Program-made: the position numbers and the translations under genes | Assembly (NCBI RefSeq): GCF_016617715.1 | Contig: NZ_CP067225.1 | Span: 1,922,001 to 1,986,000, forward strand | Length of the DNA: 64,000 nucleotides | From: Paracoccus sp. MC1862 | GTDB taxonomy: Bacteria > Pseudomonadota > Alphaproteobacteria > Rhodobacterales > Rhodobacteraceae | Reading direction: 5' to 3' | The notes under the pieces: model-generated | Told to the model about the DNA's origin: nothing | What the model saw: the letters and a program-made list of their open reading frames with translations, nothing else | Databases searched by the model: none | Shown here: positions 9,676-19,652 of the stretch, piece by piece | How positions within the stretch are numbered: the first letter of the stretch is position 1 | How the letters are laid out: each line of letters starts with the position of its first letter

Positions 9676-11934
9676 TCACCGCTTTCGGATGCGGCGCAGC
9701 TTGCGGGCGCGGGCGTCGCCGGCCTTGGCGTTCTGGGCGTCGCGGCGGCGCGGCGGCTTGCCGCGGCGGCCCTGCGGACCCTTGGCGATGCTGCGGCCCT
9801 CGACCTCGACCAGTTCCAGCGTCAGGCCGCCCGTGGTCGGGATCGCCTCGGCCAAGCGCACCGTGACGCGCTGGCCGATGCCGATCACCATGCCCGTGTC
9901 CGAGCCCACGAGCGTCTGCGCGTCGCGGTCATAGTGGAAATACTCGCGTCCGATCTCGCGGATGGGCAGCAACCCGTCGGCCCCCGTCTCGTCCAGCTTG
10001 ACGAAGGCGCCGAAGCGCTGGACGCCGCTGATGCGCCCCGCGAACTCGGAGCCTACGCGGTCGGCGAGATAGGCGGCGAGGTAGCGGTCGGTCGTGTCGC
10101 GCTCGGCCGCCATGCTGCGGCGTTCCGTATCCGAGATGTGCTGGGCGGTGTCCTCCAGCGTCTCGATGTCCTGCGCCGAGAGGCCGTCCTTGCCCCAACC
10201 ATGCCCCGAGATCAGCGCGCGATGCACGATCAGGTCGGAATAGCGGCGGATGGGCGAGGTGAAATGGGCGTAGTTCTTCAGCGCCAGCCCGAAATGGCCG
10301 AGGTTCTCGGCGTTGTAATAGGCCTGCGTCATCGACCGCAGCGTGCTGACGTTGATCAGTTCGTCGAAGTCGGTCCCCTGCGCCTGCGCGAGCAGCCGGT
10401 TCAGCTGGCTCGTCTGCAGCACTTGCCCTTTCGCCAGCGCGAAGCCCGAGGCCTCGGCCACGTCGCGCAGGGCATTCAGCTTTTCGGGGCTGGGCTCCTC
10501 GTGGACGCGGAACAGCAGCGGGCGGCGCAGGCGGGTCAGTTCCTCGGCAGCGGCGACGTTGGCCAGCACCATGAACTCCTCGATCAGCCGGTGGGCGTCG
10601 AAGCGCTCGCGGAAGGCCACGGATTTCACCCGACCATCCGGGGTCAGTTCGATCCGGCGTTCGGGCAGATCGAGGTCCAGCGGCTCGCGCCGCTTCCGCG
10701 CGGCCTTCAGCAGTTCGTAGGCCGCAAACAGGGGGCGAATCACGCTGTCCATCAGCGGCACGGCCTGATCGTCGGGATTGCCGTCGGCGGCGGCCTGCGC
10801 CTGCTCGTAGGACAGCGAGGCGAGGCTGCTCATCATGCCGCGATGGAAGTCGTGGCCGCTCTTGTTGCCCTGCCCGTCGATCCGCATTCTGACGGCGATC
10901 ACGGGGCGATCCACGCCCTCGTGCAGCGAACACAGATCGCCCGACAGAACGTCCGGCAGCATCGGCACCACGCGGTCGGGGAAATAGGTGGAATTGCCAC
11001 GGTGCCGTGCTTCCTTGTCCAGCGCGGATTGCGGGCGGACGTAGTGGGCAACGTCGGCGATGGCGACCCACAGGATCATGCCGCCTTCGTTCCTCGGGTC
11101 GTCGTCGGGCATCGCCGCTACGGCATCGTCATGATCGCCGGCGTCCTCGGGGTCGATGGTGACGAGCGGGACATTCCGCAGGTCCTCGCGACCCTTCATG
11201 GTCGCGGGGGTCGAGGCGTCGGCCTCGGCCATCACCGCATCAGGGAAGTCGTCGGGGATGCCGTGCTGGTGGATGGCGATCAGGCTGACGGCGCGAGGGG
11301 CGGAAGGATCGCCCAGGCGTTCGATGATGCGGGCCTGCGGCAGGCCGATGCGGTTGCGCGACCCGACCTGCTCGGCCTCGACCAGCTCGCCGTCCTGCGC
11401 CTCTTGCGTGGCATCGGCCAGAACGCGCCATTGGCGGTCCACGCCCTTGTCGATGGGGACGATCCGCCCGCCCTCGGTTTCCTTGCGGAAGATGCCGACG
11501 ATGCGGTGGGGCGCGGTGCCGATGCGGCGCATCAGGCGGGCCTGGTACTGGTAGTCCTCGCCCTCGACCTCGGCTAGGCGGACCAGCACGCGCTCGCCCG
11601 GCGCGACGGCGGGGTCGGCCTTGCGGGGGGCGAAGAGGATGCGCGGCATGGGCGCGGTGCCTTGCCATTCCAAGGGCTTGGCGAAGATGTCGCCATCGGC
11701 GTCGGGGGGCAGGATCTCGACCACGCTGACGGGGGGCAGCTTCTCGTGGTCGCGGTAATGGCGGCGGCGGCGTTCCAGCAGGCCCTCGTCCTCAAGCTCG
11801 CGCAGGATGCGCTTGAGTTCGATGCGGTCGCTGCCCTTGATGCCGAAGGCCTTGGCGATGTCACGCTTGGCGGTGGCGTCGGGGTTGTCGGCGATCCAGT
11901 CAAGGATCTGCTGGCGGGAAGGGATCTGGACCAT
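9676..11934 (-). CDS. rnr: Ribonuclease R
   Basis: 3'-5' exoribonuclease that degrades structured RNA. In order: N-terminal winged helix (RQQILDWIADNPDATAKRDI), cold-shock domains to about residue 240, the RNB catalytic domain with acidic cluster IDPEDAGDHDDAV near residue 263, and a C-terminal S1 domain (DRVGSEFAGRISGVQRFGAF) ending in a Lys/Arg-rich tail (RRGKPPRRRDAQ... RKLRRIRKR). It has 752 residues from ATG 11934; an in-frame GTG at 11943 would add three. Neither start has a strong ribosome-binding site. Length and domain order are typical of RNase R. The canonical IDGEDARDFDD motif is changed at three non-catalytic positions but keeps the four Asp residues. Confidence 0.96.
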   Translation of the reverse strand: MVQIPSRQQILDWIADNPDATAKRDIAKAFGIKGSDRIELKRILRELEDEGLLERRRRHYRDHEKLPPVSVVEILPPDADGDIFAKPLEWQGTAPMPRILFAPRKADPAVAPGERVLVRLAEVEGEDYQYQARLMRRIGTAPHRIVGIFRKETEGGRIVPIDKGVDRQWRVLADATQEAQDGELVEAEQVGSRNRIGLPQARIIERLGDPSAPRAVSLIAIHQHGIPDDFPDAVMAEADASTPATMKGREDLRNVPLVTIDPEDAGDHDDAVAAMPDDDPRNEGGMILWVAIADVAHYVRPQSALDKEARHRGNSTYFPDRVVPMLPDVLSGDLCSLHEGVDRPVIAVRMRIDGQGNKSGHDFHRGMMSSLASLSYEQAQAAADGNPDDQAVPLMDSVIRPLFAAYELLKAARKRREPLDLDLPERRIELTPDGRVKSVAFRERFDAHRLIEEFMVLANVAAAEELTRLRRPLLFRVHEEPSPEKLNALRDVAEASGFALAKGQVLQTSQLNRLLAQAQGTDFDELINVSTLRSMTQAYYNAENLGHFGLALKNYAHFTSPIRRYSDLIVHRALISGHGWGKDGLSAQDIETLEDTAQHISDTERRSMAAERDTTDRYLAAYLADRVGSEFAGRISGVQRFGAFVKLDETGADGLLPIREIGREYFHYDRDAQTLVGSDTGMVIGIGQRVTVRLAEAIPTTGGLTLELVEVEGRSIAKGPQGRRGKPPRRRDAQNAKAGDARARKLRRIRKR

Positions 11935-12022
11935 GTGTGTCACGCTATCACGCCGCTCGCGGCAGGGTTAGAGGGGAAAGCCTGCGCTTGCCTTTCGGTT
12001 TCAAGGCGTGGAGATCGGGTCC

Positions 12023-12964
12023 ATGAATGCCGTGATCTCGCCGGGCTTCCGTCAGACCTCCGACCGCGCCGTGATCGTGGCCTGCGACGCGGGCTACCTG
12101 CCCTATGCCTCGGTCGTGGCGGGCCAGCTTGCGGCCAAGGGGCGCGGCTACGACGTGCTGATCGGCTCGCCCGAGCCGCTGGACCTGCCCGATGCGCTGA
12201 CCCGCGCGGGAATCGGCCATGTCGCCGCCCGCGATGCGGCGCTGGAGGCGGCACTGCCGCTGGACGGGCGGCGATCGGTTGCGACCTACATGGACGTGTT
12301 CCTCGCGGGCGCCTTGAGGGGGCGCTGGCGGCGCATCCTCGTGCTGGACGCAGACATATTGTTCGAGCGCGGCGATCCGGGGCGGCTGATGGCGGCGGAC
12401 ATGAGGGGCCATGCCGTGGCGGCGGTGCGCGACAACCGGCAATGGCGGCAGCCGGGCAAGCGGGTACCGGATTTCAAGAAGCTCGGCTGGCCCGCCGCGC
12501 CCTATTTCAACGCGGGCGTGGTGATGGTGGACACCGAGGCCTGGGGCCAGCAGGACATGACCGCCCGCTGCGCGGCTTTCGCGCGGACGCATCTGGCCGG
12601 ACTGGGCCGCGACCAGGCGCTGCTGAATGGCGTCCTGCGCGGCAACTGGGCCGAGATGAGCCCCTTGTGGAACTGGCAGTTCACCTGGGCCTCGGCGCAT
12701 CTGTCGGCAATGGCCGACCCCTGCCTTGTCCACTTCATCGGGCCGGACAAGCCGTGGTTGAAACGGTCTGAAGGAATCGTGCCGATGCGCTGGCGCGCCC
12801 CCTATGCCGCCCTGCCCGGAGCCTCCGAGGGACTGGACCGCCGCCACTGGCCCGAAAAGTGCGGTCTCGGCCGGGCGCTGCTCAGGCAATGGCGAGCGGC
12901 GGGGCCGATGCTGGACTACCTGAACCGCTTTCCCGACGAATACGCGCTGCTCGATCCGCGCTAG
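12023..12964 (+). CDS. Glycosyltransferase family 8-like protein
   Basis: A 313-residue retaining glycosyltransferase of GT-A fold. Visible family motifs: the N-terminal nucleotide-sugar strand VIVACDAGYLPYASVVAGQL (about 16-35), the metal-binding DxD motif LVLDADILF near residue 110, PYFNAGVVMVDTEAW near 163, RDQALLNGVL near 200 and HFIGPDKPW near 240. Such enzymes add galactose or glucose to lipopolysaccharide or other glycans; the acceptor here is unknown. ATG at 12023 has GGAG nine nt upstream. Its TAG stop shares the palindrome CTAG (12961-12964) with the stop of the convergent chaC gene. Confidence 0.85.
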   Translation: MNAVISPGFRQTSDRAVIVACDAGYLPYASVVAGQLAAKGRGYDVLIGSPEPLDLPDALTRAGIGHVAARDAALEAALPLDGRRSVATYMDVFLAGALRGRWRRILVLDADILFERGDPGRLMAADMRGHAVAAVRDNRQWRQPGKRVPDFKKLGWPAAPYFNAGVVMVDTEAWGQQDMTARCAAFARTHLAGLGRDQALLNGVLRGNWAEMSPLWNWQFTWASAHLSAMADPCLVHFIGPDKPWLKRSEGIVPMRWRAPYAALPGASEGLDRRHWPEKCGLGRALLRQWRAAGPMLDYLNRFPDEYALLDPR

Positions 12965-13506
12965 GCGGCTGCGCCCCGCAGCGCCCGGACCCGCGCGGCA
13001 AGGTCGGCCAGATCGTCGTCGGGAATGCCCAGATCGGCCAGATGCGCAACGGTGTTGTAAAGATAATCCGCGTTCGGTCCCCGCCCGCCGCAGGCGAGCG
13101 CGATTATCGCCGCCTGCTCGTCAAGGCTGAGGCCGCCGGCATACTGCCCGTGGCCGGGCCGCATGACATAGGTCAGCCCCCGGACCCGGCGGCCATCGGC
13201 AAGCGCAAGCGGCAGCAGCATCTCGCGGTAGGCCTGCGTCACCAGCTCGCGGGCGCGGATGGCGTCGATCACCTCGGGCCACAGCGCGTTCTCGACCCGC
13301 AGGGCAAGGCCGGTGCAGTCCCGGCCCGGATGCGGTTCCAGCCCGAGGACGAGGCCGGGGCAGGCCTCGGTTCCCCGGTAGGTGACGGACCGCAGGCAGA
13401 AGCTGCGCCGCCAGCCGTCGGCCTGGGCGATGACCGATTCCGCCACCGGGAACTCGGGCGCCCACATCAATGAGCCGTAGCCGAAGACCCAGAAGCCGTC
13501 ATCCAT
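12961..13506 (-). CDS. Gamma-glutamylcyclotransferase, ChaC family
   Basis: A 181-residue ChaC-like enzyme, predicted to cleave glutathione to 5-oxoproline and Cys-Gly. The family signature FGYGSLMWAPEFP is at residues 8-20, and YRGTEACPGLVLGLEP near residue 45; the catalytic Glu is likely in the mid region after RVENALW. The ATG at 13506 begins the conserved domain directly, while the longer upstream frame is the shadow of the DUF2125 gene. It converges with the GT8 gene (4-bp overlap) and is divergent from the DUF2125 gene. The glutathione-synthesis gene gshA lies 9 kb away, with no operon link. Confidence 0.9.
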   Translation of the reverse strand: MDDGFWVFGYGSLMWAPEFPVAESVIAQADGWRRSFCLRSVTYRGTEACPGLVLGLEPHPGRDCTGLALRVENALWPEVIDAIRARELVTQAYREMLLPLALADGRRVRGLTYVMRPGHGQYAGGLSLDEQAAIIALACGGRGPNADYLYNTVAHLADLGIPDDDLADLAARVRALRGAAA

Positions 13507-13567
13507 CGCTTGCCCTTTCCCTCGCCTGCAGGTTAGGCGAGAGACGCATGATTTCAAGAGAGGCGCC

Positions 13568-14584
13568 GTGCGAACACTGGTGATCCTGATGCTGCTGATC
13601 GGCGGAACCGTGGCCGGGGCCTGGCTGGGCGGCGAGACATGGCTGGCCCATGAGGCCCAGCGCCGGATCACCGCAGACGGGCGCGTCGGGGCGGCAACAG
13701 TGGCGCCGCTGCGCGAGATCGGCCGCATCGGCCTTGGCCTGACGGATGTCGAGGTCACAACTCCCGCAGGCCCGGCCCTGCTGCCCGAGGTCGAGCTTTG
13801 GGCGGCCCCGACCTCGCCCACCCAGTTCCACGCGGCCCTGCCGCCCCGGATGACCCTGCCGGTGATGGGGCGCGGCATCGCCGTCACGGCTGAGAATGCC
13901 CTGCTGACCCTGCGCGTCTCGCCCGGCAGCGAGATGGCGATCAGCCGCGCCGGAGCCACCAGCGGCCCGGTGACGGTCGAAGGCCGCCCGCTGCTGGCGG
14001 CGCTGGAGGCACAGGCGCAGCTTGTGGCGATGGGCGCGGCCGCGCCCCGCGACGCCCGTGCGGCCTATGACCTCGCCGGCGGGCTGCGCGACCTGACCGG
14101 CACGAGGCTGCTGCCCCTGCCCCCGGCGCTTGCCGACCGCGCGATCTCGCTGGACGGCGCCGCGCGGGTCTTCCTGACCGCGCCCTTGCGGCAAGGGGCC
14201 GATGCCCCCGTGCCCCGACTGGTGGGTCTGACCTCGGACGGGGTGACGCTGACCCTGGGGGACCAATCGCTGCGGCTTGCGGGTAATATCTACGCCGGGG
14301 ACAACGGCAGGGCGGAGGGCGCGGCCTTCATCTTCACGACCGACGCCCGCCCATGGCTGCAGCTTGCCGCCGACCTGGGCGCGATTCCCGCAGTCACGGT
14401 CGCCCTGGCCAACACCGCGCTGGATCAGGTGGCGCAGACCGAGGTCGCGTTGCCGCCCGGCACCCCTGCCCCGCCGGAACCCGCGCGGGGCGAAAAGCGC
14501 ATCCCGCTGATCTTCCGGGACGGCAAGGTTTTCCTTGGCCCGCTGCCGCTGGGCGACGCGCCGCCCTTCCCGGCCGGCGCCTAG
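13568..14584 (+). CDS. DUF2125 domain-containing protein
   Basis: A 338-residue exported protein of unknown function. A signal peptide or membrane anchor (MRTLVILMLLIGGTVAGAWL) opens the protein. The remainder is a beta-rich domain with VTVEGRPLLAALEAQAQLV in the middle and the family end motif FRDGKVFLGPLPLGDAPPFP. The start is GTG at 13568 with GAGAGG just upstream. It is divergent from chaC. Its TAG stop shares CTAG (14581-14584) with the stop of the convergent tyrC gene, the second such overlap within 2 kb. Confidence 0.8.
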   Translation: MRTLVILMLLIGGTVAGAWLGGETWLAHEAQRRITADGRVGAATVAPLREIGRIGLGLTDVEVTTPAGPALLPEVELWAAPTSPTQFHAALPPRMTLPVMGRGIAVTAENALLTLRVSPGSEMAISRAGATSGPVTVEGRPLLAALEAQAQLVAMGAAAPRDARAAYDLAGGLRDLTGTRLLPLPPALADRAISLDGAARVFLTAPLRQGADAPVPRLVGLTSDGVTLTLGDQSLRLAGNIYAGDNGRAEGAAFIFTTDARPWLQLAADLGAIPAVTVALANTALDQVAQTEVALPPGTPAPPEPARGEKRIPLIFRDGKVFLGPLPLGDAPPFPAGA

Positions 14585-15513
14585 CCTGCGTCCTTGGCCG
14601 CCGCCCGGCCGAAGTCGGGGGCAGCGGTGTCCTGCCCGGCCTCGATGATCCCGCGCCGGATCGCGCGGGTGCCGGTGAAATACCTGTGCAGATGCTCGCC
14701 GTCGCCCATCCGGATGGCGCGCTGCAGGACGAACAGCTCCTCGGCGAAACGGCCGAGGATATCCAGCGTGGCCTCCTTGTTGTGCAGGAACACGTCGCGC
14801 CACATCGTCGGGTCGGATGCCGCGATGCGGGTGAAGTCGCGGAAGCCCGCGGCGGAATAGCGGATGACCTCGGATTCGGTGACGCGCCGCAGGTGGTCGG
14901 CGACACCCACCATCGTGTAGGCGATCAGGTGCGGCACATGGCTGGTCACAGCCAGCACGAGATCGTGGTGCGGCGCCTCCATCCTGTCCACGTTGGCACC
15001 CATGGCGCGGACCAGCATGGACAGTTTTTCGACCGCAGCCGGGTCGCTGTCCGGCGGGGGTGTCAGCAGCCACCAGCGATTCTTGAACAGCGCGGCGAAG
15101 CCCGAGCGGGGGCCGGAATGTTCCGTCCCGGCAAGTGGATGGCCGGGGATGAAATGGACGCCCTCGGGCACATGGGGACCGACCGCGTCGATGACCGACT
15201 GCTTGACGGACCCCACGTCGGTCAGGATGGCGCCGGGCGAAAGATGCGGGGCGATCTCGGCGGCGACCTCGCCCATTGCGCCGACCGGGACGGCCAGGAC
15301 CACGAGATCGGCGCCGTGCACCGCCTCGGCGGCGGTTTCCGTGACCTCGTCCACCAGCCCGATCTCGCGGGCGGTATCTCGCGTCTCGGGCGAGCGGGCA
15401 TAACCCACGACATGGGCGGCAAGTCCCTGCTCGCGCATGGCCAGCGACATGGACCCGGCGATCAGGCCAAGGCCGATCAGGGCGACGCGCTGGAAGATCG
15501 GACCCTCGGTCAT
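14581..15513 (-). CDS. tyrC: Prephenate/arogenate dehydrogenase family protein
   Basis: A 310-residue NAD(P)-dependent dehydrogenase of the tyrosine pathway. The N-terminal Rossmann motif [17 protein letters not shown] is at about 9-25, [13 protein letters not shown] near 100, and the substrate motif [15 protein letters not shown] near 122 is diagnostic of TyrA/TyrC. The helical dimerisation domain follows (residues 180-290). Its ATG overlaps the hisC stop by 4 bp (15510-15513). Pairing with hisC, whose aminotransferase can also act on prephenate or aromatic 2-oxo acids, supports a tyrosine-biosynthesis role. Whether it prefers prephenate or arogenate cannot be told from sequence alone. Confidence 0.93.
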   Translation of the reverse strand: MTEGPIFQRVALIGLGLIAGSMSLAMREQGLAAHVVGYARSPETRDTAREIGLVDEVTETAAEAVHGADLVVLAVPVGAMGEVAAEIAPHLSPGAILTDVGSVKQSVIDAVGPHVPEGVHFIPGHPLAGTEHSGPRSGFAALFKNRWWLLTPPPDSDPAAVEKLSMLVRAMGANVDRMEAPHHDLVLAVTSHVPHLIAYTMVGVADHLRRVTESEVIRYSAAGFRDFTRIAASDPTMWRDVFLHNKEATLDILGRFAEELFVLQRAIRMGDGEHLHRYFTGTRAIRRGIIEAGQDTAAPDFGRAAAKDAG

Positions 15514-16607
15514 CGCGCGGCCGTGAACCGGCCGATCGCCTCGGCCACGCGGCGGCAGGCAGCCTCGTCCCCGACCGTGATCCGCAGGCATTGCGGCAAG
15601 CCGTAGCCGCCGACGCGGCGGACGATGATCCCGTCCTCGCGCAGGGCGGCATCGCAGGCAGTGGCGGTGGCCTCGTCAGCAAACCGGGCGAGGATGAAGT
15701 TCGCATGCGACGGGTCCGAGGGCACCCCGTGCCGGGCAAGCGCTCCGGCAAGCCAGTCGCGCATCCGGGCGTTCTCGGCCCGCGCGTGGTCCACATGGGC
15801 GCGGTCGCGCACGGCGGCCTCGGCCCCTTCCAGCGCGAGGTTCGACAGGTTGAAGGGTCCGCGGATGCGGTTCAGCACGTCGATGATGGGGCGCGGGCCA
15901 TAACCCCAGCCGACTCGCAGCCCGCCGAGGCCGTAGATCTTGGAGAAGGTCCGCGTCATCACGACATTCGGCAGGCGCGTCGCCAGTTCCGCACCGCCGT
16001 CGAAGTCCGCGCCGACATATTCCGCATAGGCCGCGTCGATCACCAGAATGGCTTGCGGAACAGCCAGCGCCAGCCGCTCCAGTTCCGCCGTCCCGATCAT
16101 CGTGCCGGTCGGGTTGTTCGGGTTGGCGACGAAGACCAGCCGCGTCTCGGGCGTCGCCGCCGCGATCAGGGCGTCGATGTCGGTGGTCCGCTCGCGCTCG
16201 GGGGCCTCGACCGGGGTGGCCCCGGCCGCCAGCGCGCTGATGCGGTACATGGAAAAGCCGTGTTCCGTGAACAGCACCTCGGTCCCCGGCCCCGCATAGG
16301 ATTGGCAGAGGAAATGGATGATCTCGTCGGACCCCACGCCGCAGATGATCCGGTCGGGGTCGAGCCCGTGGACCTCGCCGATTGCGGCCCGCAGCCGCGC
16401 GTGGTCGGTCGGAGGATAGCGGTGCATCGCCTGCGCCGCATGGGCCACCGCCTCCCGCGCTTTTTCCGATGGGCCGAAGGGGTTTTCGTTCGAACTGAGC
16501 TTCAGCACGTCGCTGCGCCCTGACAGCGTGGCGCTGCCGGCCTCATACAGCGCGATCTCCATGATGCCGGGTTGGGGCGTGACCTGAAGGGGGGGCGTCT
16601 GGGTCAT
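15510..16607 (-). CDS. hisC: Histidinol-phosphate aminotransferase family
   Basis: PLP-dependent class I/II aminotransferase of 365 residues. Conserved features: [20 protein letters not shown] near residue 36, [14 protein letters not shown] near 90, [11 protein letters not shown] near 157, DAAYAEYV near 190 and the PLP-lysine motif [18 protein letters not shown] near 215-232. The ATG at 16607 precedes the conserved N-terminus; the much longer upstream frame is antisense to queA. It is coupled to tyrC by an ATGA overlap, so it may serve aromatic as well as histidine biosynthesis. No other his genes are in the window. Confidence 0.92.
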   Translation of the reverse strand: MTQTPPLQVTPQPGIMEIALYEAGSATLSGRSDVLKLSSNENPFGPSEKAREAVAHAAQAMHRYPPTDHARLRAAIGEVHGLDPDRIICGVGSDEIIHFLCQSYAGPGTEVLFTEHGFSMYRISALAAGATPVEAPERERTTDIDALIAAATPETRLVFVANPNNPTGTMIGTAELERLALAVPQAILVIDAAYAEYVGADFDGGAELATRLPNVVMTRTFSKIYGLGGLRVGWGYGPRPIIDVLNRIRGPFNLSNLALEGAEAAVRDRAHVDHARAENARMRDWLAGALARHGVPSDPSHANFILARFADEATATACDAALREDGIIVRRVGGYGLPQCLRITVGDEAACRRVAEAIGRFTAAR

Positions 16608-16724
16608 GGAGAGGCTCTCGGCTGCGACTGCCGGCGTCTTAGGCAAGCGGGGGCGCGATGGAAAGGGGCTGGGGACCGCGCGGCCCCTGTTGACCCTGCC
16701 CGCGCCCGCGCCGACAAGGCGGTC

Positions 16725-17786
16725 ATGCGCCTGTCCGACTTCGACTTCGACCTGCCCGAGCGGCTGATCGCCACCCGTCCCGCCCGTCCGCGCAGTTCCG
16801 CGCGGCTGCTGGTCGCGCGTGGGGATTCCATGACCGACGCACGGGTCAGCGACCTGCCCGGTTTCCTGCGACCGGGCGACCTGCTGGTGCTGAACGACAC
16901 CCGCGTGATCCCGGCCCGGCTGACCGGCACCCGCACCCGCGATTCCGCCCAGGGCCCCGCCACCGCGCGGATCGAGGTCACACTGCTGGAACCCGCCCCC
17001 GGTGGCCAGTGGCAGGCGCTGGCCAAGCCCCTGCGCAAGCTGCGGCAAGGCGAGACCATCCGCTTCGGCGAGGCGCTGTCGGCCCGCGTCGAGGCGATCA
17101 CGGACGCGGGCCTGACCCTGTCCTTCGACGCGACGGGCGAGGCCTTCGACGCCGCGCTCGCTCAGGTCGGCGCAATGCCCCTGCCCCCCTATATCGCCGC
17201 GCTGCGCGCGCCCGATGAACAGGACCGCACCGACTACCAGGCCGTCTGGGCCGAGCGCCCCGGCGCCGTCGCCGCGCCCACCGCGAGCCTGCATTTCGAC
17301 GAACCGCTGCTGGCGGCGCTGGACAAGATGGGCGTCCAGCGGGTCCATGTCACCCTGCATGTCGGCGCGGGCACCTTCCTGCCCGTCAAGACCGACGACG
17401 TGAGCCAGCACCGGATGCACGCCGAGCGCGGCATCGTGACGGAGGAAGCCGCCGCCGCGATCAACGCCGCCAAGATGGAAGGCCGCCGCGTGATCCCCGT
17501 CGGCACCACCGCCCTGCGCCTGATCGAATCGGCCGCCGACGCGAAGGGCCGCGTCCGGCCCTTCGACGGGCAGACCGACATTTTCATCCGCCCGGGATAC
17601 GGCTTCCGGGTCACGGACGGGCTGATGACGAACTTTCACCTGCCCAGGTCCACGCTGATGATGCTGGTGTCCGCCCTGATGGGAACCGACCGCATCCGCG
17701 CCATCTACGCCCATGCCGTTCACGAGAACTACAGGTTCTTCAGCTACGGCGACGCCTCCCTGCTGCTGCCCGAGGAATCATGCTGA
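16725..17786 (+). CDS. queA: S-adenosylmethionine:tRNA ribosyltransferase-isomerase
   Basis: Transfers and isomerises the ribosyl moiety of SAM to 7-aminomethyl-7-deazaguanine in tRNA, making epoxyqueuosine. The 353-residue protein has the family N-terminus [32 protein letters not shown] near residue 47, PLPPYI near 153, [11 protein letters not shown] near 187, [11 protein letters not shown] near 208 and FNLPRST-like [16 protein letters not shown] near 302. ATG 16725 starts the conserved domain and has AAGG eight nt upstream. It overlaps the MFS gene by 7 bp. It is divergent from hisC. Confidence 0.97.
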   Translation: MRLSDFDFDLPERLIATRPARPRSSARLLVARGDSMTDARVSDLPGFLRPGDLLVLNDTRVIPARLTGTRTRDSAQGPATARIEVTLLEPAPGGQWQALAKPLRKLRQGETIRFGEALSARVEAITDAGLTLSFDATGEAFDAALAQVGAMPLPPYIAALRAPDEQDRTDYQAVWAERPGAVAAPTASLHFDEPLLAALDKMGVQRVHVTLHVGAGTFLPVKTDDVSQHRMHAERGIVTEEAAAAINAAKMEGRRVIPVGTTALRLIESAADAKGRVRPFDGQTDIFIRPGYGFRVTDGLMTNFHLPRSTLMMLVSALMGTDRIRAIYAHAVHENYRFFSYGDASLLLPEESC

Positions 17787-19033
17787 CCGTCCTGCGCTCG
17801 ACCTGGCCCCTGCTGCTGGGCATTCTGATGCTGATGGTCGGCAACGGGATGCAGGGCACGCTGCTGGGCATCCGCGGGCAGATCGAGGGCATCCCGACCA
17901 CCCAGATGTCCGTCGTCATGGCGGGCTATTTCGGCGGCTTCGTGCTGGGCAGCCGGATCGTGCCGGGGATGATCCAGCGCGTGGGCCATGTGCGGGTCTT
18001 CGCGGCGCTCGCCTCGCTGATCTCGGCGGTGCTGATCGTTTATGCCGCCATCCCGCACTGGATCGCCTGGGCGCTTCTGCGGCTGCTAATCGGCTTCTGC
18101 TTCTGCGGGGTCTACATCACTGCCGAAAGCTGGGTGAACGCCAGCGCCGCGAACGAGACGCGCGGCCAGGCCATGTCCACCTATTTCATCGTGCAGATGC
18201 TGGGCCTCGTCAGCGGGCAGGTGCTGATGAACGTGGGCGATCCGGGCGGCTGGATGCTGTTCGTCATCCCCTCGGTGCTGGTGTCGGTGGCCTTCACCCC
18301 GATCCTGCTGGCGCAGGTCCCCGCGCCCCGTTTCGAGACCATCAAGCCGATGAGCATACGGCAGCTTTACCGCGCCTCGCCGCTGGGCTGCGTCGGCATC
18401 TTCCTGATCGGCGGGGTCTTCGCGGCCGTGCTGGGGATGGGCGCGGTCTGGGCGGCGACCATCGGGATGTCCGTGCGCGAGATCTCGGCCTTTGTCGCGG
18501 CGATCTGGATCGGCGGGCTTTTCGCGCAATATCCCATCGGCTGGCTGTCGGACCGGCTGGACCGGCGGGTGCTGATCACGGTGCTGGCGGTCTTCGGCAC
18601 GGGCGTTGCGGCGGTCGTCGCGGCAAGCGAAATCGGCATCTGGGGCTACCTGCTGGCCGCGGCGCTGGTCGGCGGGGTCGCAAACCCGATCTATGCGCTG
18701 CTGATCGCCTATACCAACGACTTCCTCGACACCGCGGACATGGCGGCGGCCTCGGCGGGGCTGCTTCTCATCAACGGGATGGGATCGGTCTTCGGGCCGA
18801 TCCTGACCGGCTGGCTGATGGCCGTCATCGGGCCGGAAGGCTTTTGGGTCTATATCGCCGTCCTGCTGGGGGCGCTGAGCCTTTACGGCGGCTGGCGGAT
18901 GACGCAGCGCGCCACCCCCGATGTCGACCAGAGCTTTGCGGTCCTGTCGCCCAGCGCCACCACCTTCGCCGTCGAGACCGCGCTGGCCGAGGCCGGCGAC
19001 AGCACCCCCACATCGCAGGAGAGCACGCCATGA
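17780..19033 (+). CDS. MFS transporter
   Basis: A 417-residue polytopic inner-membrane protein with about 12 hydrophobic segments. The N-terminal half carries [21 protein letters not shown], resembling the MFS loop 2-3 motif, and [20 protein letters not shown]. The C-terminal half has [17 protein letters not shown], the equivalent loop 8-9 motif. It looks like the YcaD-type drug or metabolite exporters of the superfamily, but the substrate cannot be predicted. Its start overlaps queA by 7 bp, and its stop overlaps the DUF924 start by 4 bp, so all three should be cotranscribed. The last 50 residues are polar and cytoplasmic. Confidence 0.88.
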   Translation: MLTVLRSTWPLLLGILMLMVGNGMQGTLLGIRGQIEGIPTTQMSVVMAGYFGGFVLGSRIVPGMIQRVGHVRVFAALASLISAVLIVYAAIPHWIAWALLRLLIGFCFCGVYITAESWVNASAANETRGQAMSTYFIVQMLGLVSGQVLMNVGDPGGWMLFVIPSVLVSVAFTPILLAQVPAPRFETIKPMSIRQLYRASPLGCVGIFLIGGVFAAVLGMGAVWAATIGMSVREISAFVAAIWIGGLFAQYPIGWLSDRLDRRVLITVLAVFGTGVAAVVAASEIGIWGYLLAAALVGGVANPIYALLIAYTNDFLDTADMAAASAGLLLINGMGSVFGPILTGWLMAVIGPEGFWVYIAVLLGALSLYGGWRMTQRATPDVDQSFAVLSPSATTFAVETALAEAGDSTPTSQESTP

Positions 19034-19614
19034 CCACCGAAGTCACGCCGGCCGGGATCATCCGCTTCTGGATCGACGAGGTCGGCCCCAAGGGCTGGTA
19101 CAGCCAGAGCGACGATCTGGACCGGACGGTGCGCGACCGCTTCATGGCCGCCTGGATCGACGCCCCCCGGCTGGCGGCGGAATGGGCGGGCACGGCCGAA
19201 GGGACGCTGGCCGCGCTGATCCTGACCGACCAGTTCCCGCGCAACATGTTCCGAAACGACGCGCGGGCCTATTCGACCGACCCATTGGCGCTGCGCATCG
19301 CCATCGACGCAATAGACGCAGGCCACGACCTTGCCACTCCCGAACCCGCGCGGCAGTTCTTCTACCTGCCCTTCGAACACAGCGAGCAGCTGCCCGACCA
19401 GCAGCGCGCCGTCGAGCTTTTCGCCGAACGGATGCCCGGCGAGAACCAGATCCATGCCGAGATCCACCGAGACACCATCGCCAAGTTCGGCCGCTTCCCT
19501 TGGCGCAACGAGGCGCTGGGCCGCATCCCGACCGAGGCCGAGCGGATGGTGATGGAGGCGGGCGGCTACGGCGCGCTGGTTTCGGGCAAGCTGTCGCTTG
19601 CCGATCTGCCCTGA
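19030..19614 (+). CDS. DUF924 family protein
   Basis: A 194-residue soluble helical protein of the DUF924 family, whose biochemical role is unsettled. Family motifs: IRFWIDEVGPKGWY near residue 10, LILTDQFPRNMFR near 64, FFYLPFEHSEQLPDQ near 112 and LGRIPTEAE near 160. The ATG overlaps the MFS stop (ATGA). Its stop is 38 bp before lpdA, which has its own good ribosome-binding site. Confidence 0.88.
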   Translation: MTTEVTPAGIIRFWIDEVGPKGWYSQSDDLDRTVRDRFMAAWIDAPRLAAEWAGTAEGTLAALILTDQFPRNMFRNDARAYSTDPLALRIAIDAIDAGHDLATPEPARQFFYLPFEHSEQLPDQQRAVELFAERMPGENQIHAEIHRDTIAKFGRFPWRNEALGRIPTEAERMVMEAGGYGALVSGKLSLADLP

Positions 19615-19652
19615 GCCTGCAAATCTGATACGACGCCCCGCAGGAGGTTCCG

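Noticed and set aside
9676..11943. RNase II instead of RNase R
   Set aside because: The 750-residue length, N-terminal winged helix and basic tail favour RNase R; RNase II is about 640 residues.
15510..17723. A 737-codon fusion of hisC with an N-terminal domain
   Set aside because: The N-terminal half is antisense to queA, whose own motifs are complete. The aminotransferase starts at 16607.
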